In this document: positions 5,627 to 7,174 of the stretch, one piece after another
Numbering within the stretch: position 1 is the first letter of the stretch
How the letters are laid out: each line of letters begins with the position of its first letter
From: Thermoleophilaceae bacterium
GTDB taxonomy: Bacteria > Actinomycetota > Thermoleophilia > Solirubrobacterales > Thermoleophilaceae
Direction: 5' to 3'
Length of the DNA stretch: 7,174 nucleotides
NCBI GenBank assembly: GCA_013812005.1
Contig: JACCUE010000266.1
Coordinates: forward strand, 1-7,174
Program-made: the position numbers and the translations under genes
The notes under the pieces: generated by a model
Database searches by the model: none
Seen by the model: the letters and a program-made list of their open reading frames with translations, nothing else
Told to the model about the DNA's origin: nothing

Positions 5627-6709
5627 CTAGGCGAAGAAGAAGACCAGCCCGAGCACCACGTAAAGCGCGAGCAGCTGCACGCCCTCGAACCAGTTGGACT
5701 CGCCGTCCTGGGTGACGAAGTTGGCGATCAGAACGGCGAACACGAGGCCGCCCAGCTCGTAGCCGTTGAACACCAGCGCCATCGGGCTCGGTCCGATCAC
5801 GAACGAGAGCAGGACGAGCAGGGGCGCCACGAACAGCGCGATCTGCGCGCTCGAGCCGATGGCGATCGACACGGCCAGGTCCATCTTGTCCTTGGCCGCG
5901 ACGAGCACCGCCACCCAGTGCTCGGCGGCGTTGCCCACGATCGCCACCACGAACACGCCCACGAAGAACTGCGACAGGCCGATCGTCTCCGAGGCCTCCG
6001 TGATCGATCCCACCAGCACCTCGCTCATCACGCCCACCAGCACCGCGGCGACGGCGAGGGAGACGATCGAGCGCTTCATCGACCACCCGCCTTCGTGCTC
6101 CTCCTCCTCCGCCTCGTAGGGATTGAAGACCGCACGGTGGGTCTTCAGCGAGAATACGAGCCCGGCCGCGTAGCTGACCATCAACACGATCGCCACGGCA
6201 AACGAGAGCTGCTCGAGCTCCGCGCCGAAGTCCACCCGCTCCTCGCCCACACCCGGCAGGCCGCCGCCGTGCACGAGCTGAAAGACCGCCGGCAGGATCA
6301 GCGCGCACAGCGCCAGCAGCAGCATCACGGACTGCGCGTTGGCGGCGGTGCGGTTGAACACCTGCTTGTCGCGCTTGAGCCCGCCCACCAGCATCGCCGC
6401 GCCGAGCACGAGCAGGATGTTGCCGATGATCGATCCGACGATGGACGCCTTGACCACCTCCTGGAGTCCCTCCTTGAGCGCGAAGAGGGCGATGATCAGC
6501 TCGGGCGCGTTGCCGAAGGTGACGTTGAGGAGGCCGCCGATTCCGGGCCCGGTCTTGGCGGCTATGTGCTCGGTGGCTTCGCCCATCACCGCGGCGGTGG
6601 GGATCACGCCAAGCGCAGCGGCCAGGAACACGAGCACCGGCGACGCGTGCGCAAGCTCGAGCGCGACGGCTATAGGTATGAAGATGCCGAGGCCGTAGAC
6701 CGGACGCAC
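5627..6709 (-). CDS. cax: CaCA-family calcium/cation-proton antiporter, CAX type (360 aa)
   Basis: An integral membrane antiporter with about eleven hydrophobic segments. The two inverted alpha repeats of the family are visible: GNAPELIIALFALKEG at 66-81 (Asn67, Glu70) with a following SIIGNILLVLG, and GNAAEHWVAVLVAAKDK at 259-275 (Asn260, Glu263) with GSSAQIALFVAPLLVL. An acidic cytoplasmic loop (EAEEEEHEGG, about 199-208) separates the halves, as in CAX proteins. These use the proton gradient to expel Ca2+ or other cations. At 360 aa it is close to typical length. The start is GTG at 6709, with no Shine-Dalgarno sequence; TAGTCT lies just upstream. The upstream acidic protein gene ends 25 bp before it on the same strand, so joint transcription is possible. 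Ca2+ versus Na+/K+ selectivity cannot be told from sequence. Confidence 0.93.
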   Translation of the reverse strand: MRPVYGLGIFIPIAVALELAHASPVLVFLAAALGVIPTAAVMGEATEHIAAKTGPGIGGLLNVTFGNAPELIIALFALKEGLQEVVKASIVGSIIGNILLVLGAAMLVGGLKRDKQVFNRTAANAQSVMLLLALCALILPAVFQLVHGGGLPGVGEERVDFGAELEQLSFAVAIVLMVSYAAGLVFSLKTHRAVFNPYEAEEEEHEGGWSMKRSIVSLAVAAVLVGVMSEVLVGSITEASETIGLSQFFVGVFVVAIVGNAAEHWVAVLVAAKDKMDLAVSIAIGSSAQIALFVAPLLVLLSFVIGPSPMALVFNGYELGGLVFAVLIANFVTQDGESNWFEGVQLLALYVVLGLVFFFA

Positions 6710-6716
6710 GGCCGAC

Positions 6717-6722
6717 AGACTA
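6717..6722 (-). promoter_or_regulatory. -10-like box of the antiporter gene
   Basis: Read on the - strand, TAGTCT fits TAnnnT and ends 7 nt before the GTG start at 6709, so transcription would begin at about the start codon itself. It sits in the 25-bp gap after the preceding gene's stop. No clear -35 is visible, so the antiporter may have its own leaderless transcript or be part of an operon. Confidence 0.35.
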
Positions 6723-6734
6723 GATCAGCAGGGG

Positions 6735-7088
6735 CTACGCGTCCTCGGTGGCCGCGGCCGGCCGGTCCTCGTCCGCCTCGAGATCCGGCTCGAGCTCGGC
6801 CTCGTCGTCACTGGCGTCCGGATCTGCCATCGCCCGGGTCTGGCGCCCGTCTCCTCCGTGCCAGGTGGCCTGGAAGGTCTCCAGCAGCTCGTCGCGCTGG
6901 GCCTCGTCGACGGGCAGGTCGTCGGACACGAGCACCCAGTCGGCTCCCTCGAACTCCTCCAAGTTGAAGATCTCCGCATCCATGGAGTTGGAGTCGTCAA
7001 CAACCACCAGGACCTCGGTCTGGGGGTTGAAGTAGGTGCCGGGGCGTACCAGCAGCTCTTCGGTCTCGTAACGTCGATTGTCGGCCAC
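6735..7088 (-). CDS. acidic hypothetical protein (117 aa)
   Basis: Not a family I can name. Residues 1-77 look folded: YETEELLVRPGTYFNP, a hydrophobic strand TEVLVVVDD (24-32), then SNSMDAEIFNLEEFEGADWV, a second strand (WVLVSDD), and a helix DEAQRDELLETFQATW. Residues 78-117 are strongly acidic and Ala-rich with no hydrophobic content, probably disordered. There is no signal peptide or membrane segment, so it is likely cytosolic. Asp31-Asp32-Ser33-Asn34-Ser35 after the strand fits the DxSxS metal-site pattern of vWA domains, but the protein is too short for that fold. The start is GTG at 7088; there is no in-frame ATG before residue 36. It precedes the antiporter gene by 25 bp, so a link to cation transport is possible but unproven. 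Reality as a gene is supported by codon-position composition and the good fit between neighbours. Confidence 0.72.
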   Translation of the reverse strand: MADNRRYETEELLVRPGTYFNPQTEVLVVVDDSNSMDAEIFNLEEFEGADWVLVSDDLPVDEAQRDELLETFQATWHGGDGRQTRAMADPDASDDEAELEPDLEADEDRPAAATEDA

Positions 7089-7094
7089 GCGGCA

Positions 7095-7100
7095 GGTATA
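7095..7100 (-). promoter_or_regulatory. -10-like box of the acidic protein gene
   Basis: On the - strand TATACC, part of GGTATACC, ends 6 nt before GTG 7088. It is one of the few A/T-containing spots in the region and matches four of six positions of the TATAAT consensus. The spacing again predicts a transcript starting at the start codon. No -35 match is visible; the region where one would lie runs toward the right repeat array. Confidence 0.4.
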
Positions 7101-7126
7101 CCCGATTCGGGCGGACGCGGCCTCAG

Positions 7127-7174
7127 GGGGAGGAGCGCAGCCGGAACGTTGCCGGAGGAGCGCAGGCCGATCGC
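7127..7174 (+). repeat. period-25 tandem repeat, right array (cut by the window edge)
   Basis: One copy at 7127-7151 contains GGAGCGCAGCCGGAACGT and matches the left-array unit except at its first base and last two bases. A second copy starts at 7152 and continues GGAGGAGCGCAGGCCGATCG, carrying the CCGATC variant that is also seen in the degenerate left copy at 46-70. Orientation is the same as the left array. The array lies upstream of the leftward acidic-protein gene and probably continues past the window. Confidence 0.85.

Noticed and set aside
5606..6967. Long + strand open frame (453 codons) opposite the antiporter
   Set aside because: His/Glu/Arg-rich shadow of the CAX gene; no signal, membrane segment or domain.

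Overview
The window is about 70% G+C, with strong G/C bias at codon third positions, GTG starts next to ATG starts, almost no Shine-Dalgarno sequences and TAnnnT boxes close to start codons. These features and the protein types fit a high-GC actinobacterial lineage. Thermoleophilia/Solirubrobacterales is my best guess, but that is inference from style and recalled families, not from a database match.

Layout from left to right. Positions 1-213 hold no gene I can support. They carry two short tandem-repeat families (period 25 and period 26) joined by a perfect 17-bp palindrome. A leftward gene set covers 214-3256. In transcription order it has a secreted D-glucuronyl C5-epimerase-like protein, an ArsA/Get3-type ATPase with a C-terminal alpha-crystallin-like domain, and a small overlapping hypothetical protein. 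A divergent promoter region of about 80 bp (3257-3335) separates it from a rightward pair: a lipoprotein with a LolA/LppX-like look and a two-cysteine tail, and a TerC-family membrane protein (4472-5563). These converge on a second leftward pair: a 117-aa acidic hypothetical protein (6735-7088) followed by a CaCA/CAX-type cation-proton antiporter (5627-6709). The right edge (7127-7174) carries the same period-25 repeat as the left edge, in the same orientation.

How the genes may work together. TerC proteins are linked to manganese (cation) export and the CAX antiporter to Ca2+(or other cation)/H+ exchange, so the right half looks like a membrane cation-homeostasis block. The left half pairs an envelope polysaccharide-modifying enzyme with a soluble Get3d-like ATPase, whose family acts in handling hydrophobic clients; that functional link is only suggested by spacing. 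Nothing here is a clear defence system, CRISPR array, prophage or transposase. The most notable points are the Get3d-like ATPase with its overlapping small partner and an A6 slippery run at its stop codon, the repeat arrays at both edges, and the repeated placement of -10-like boxes 6-10 nt upstream of start codons, which suggests leaderless transcripts.
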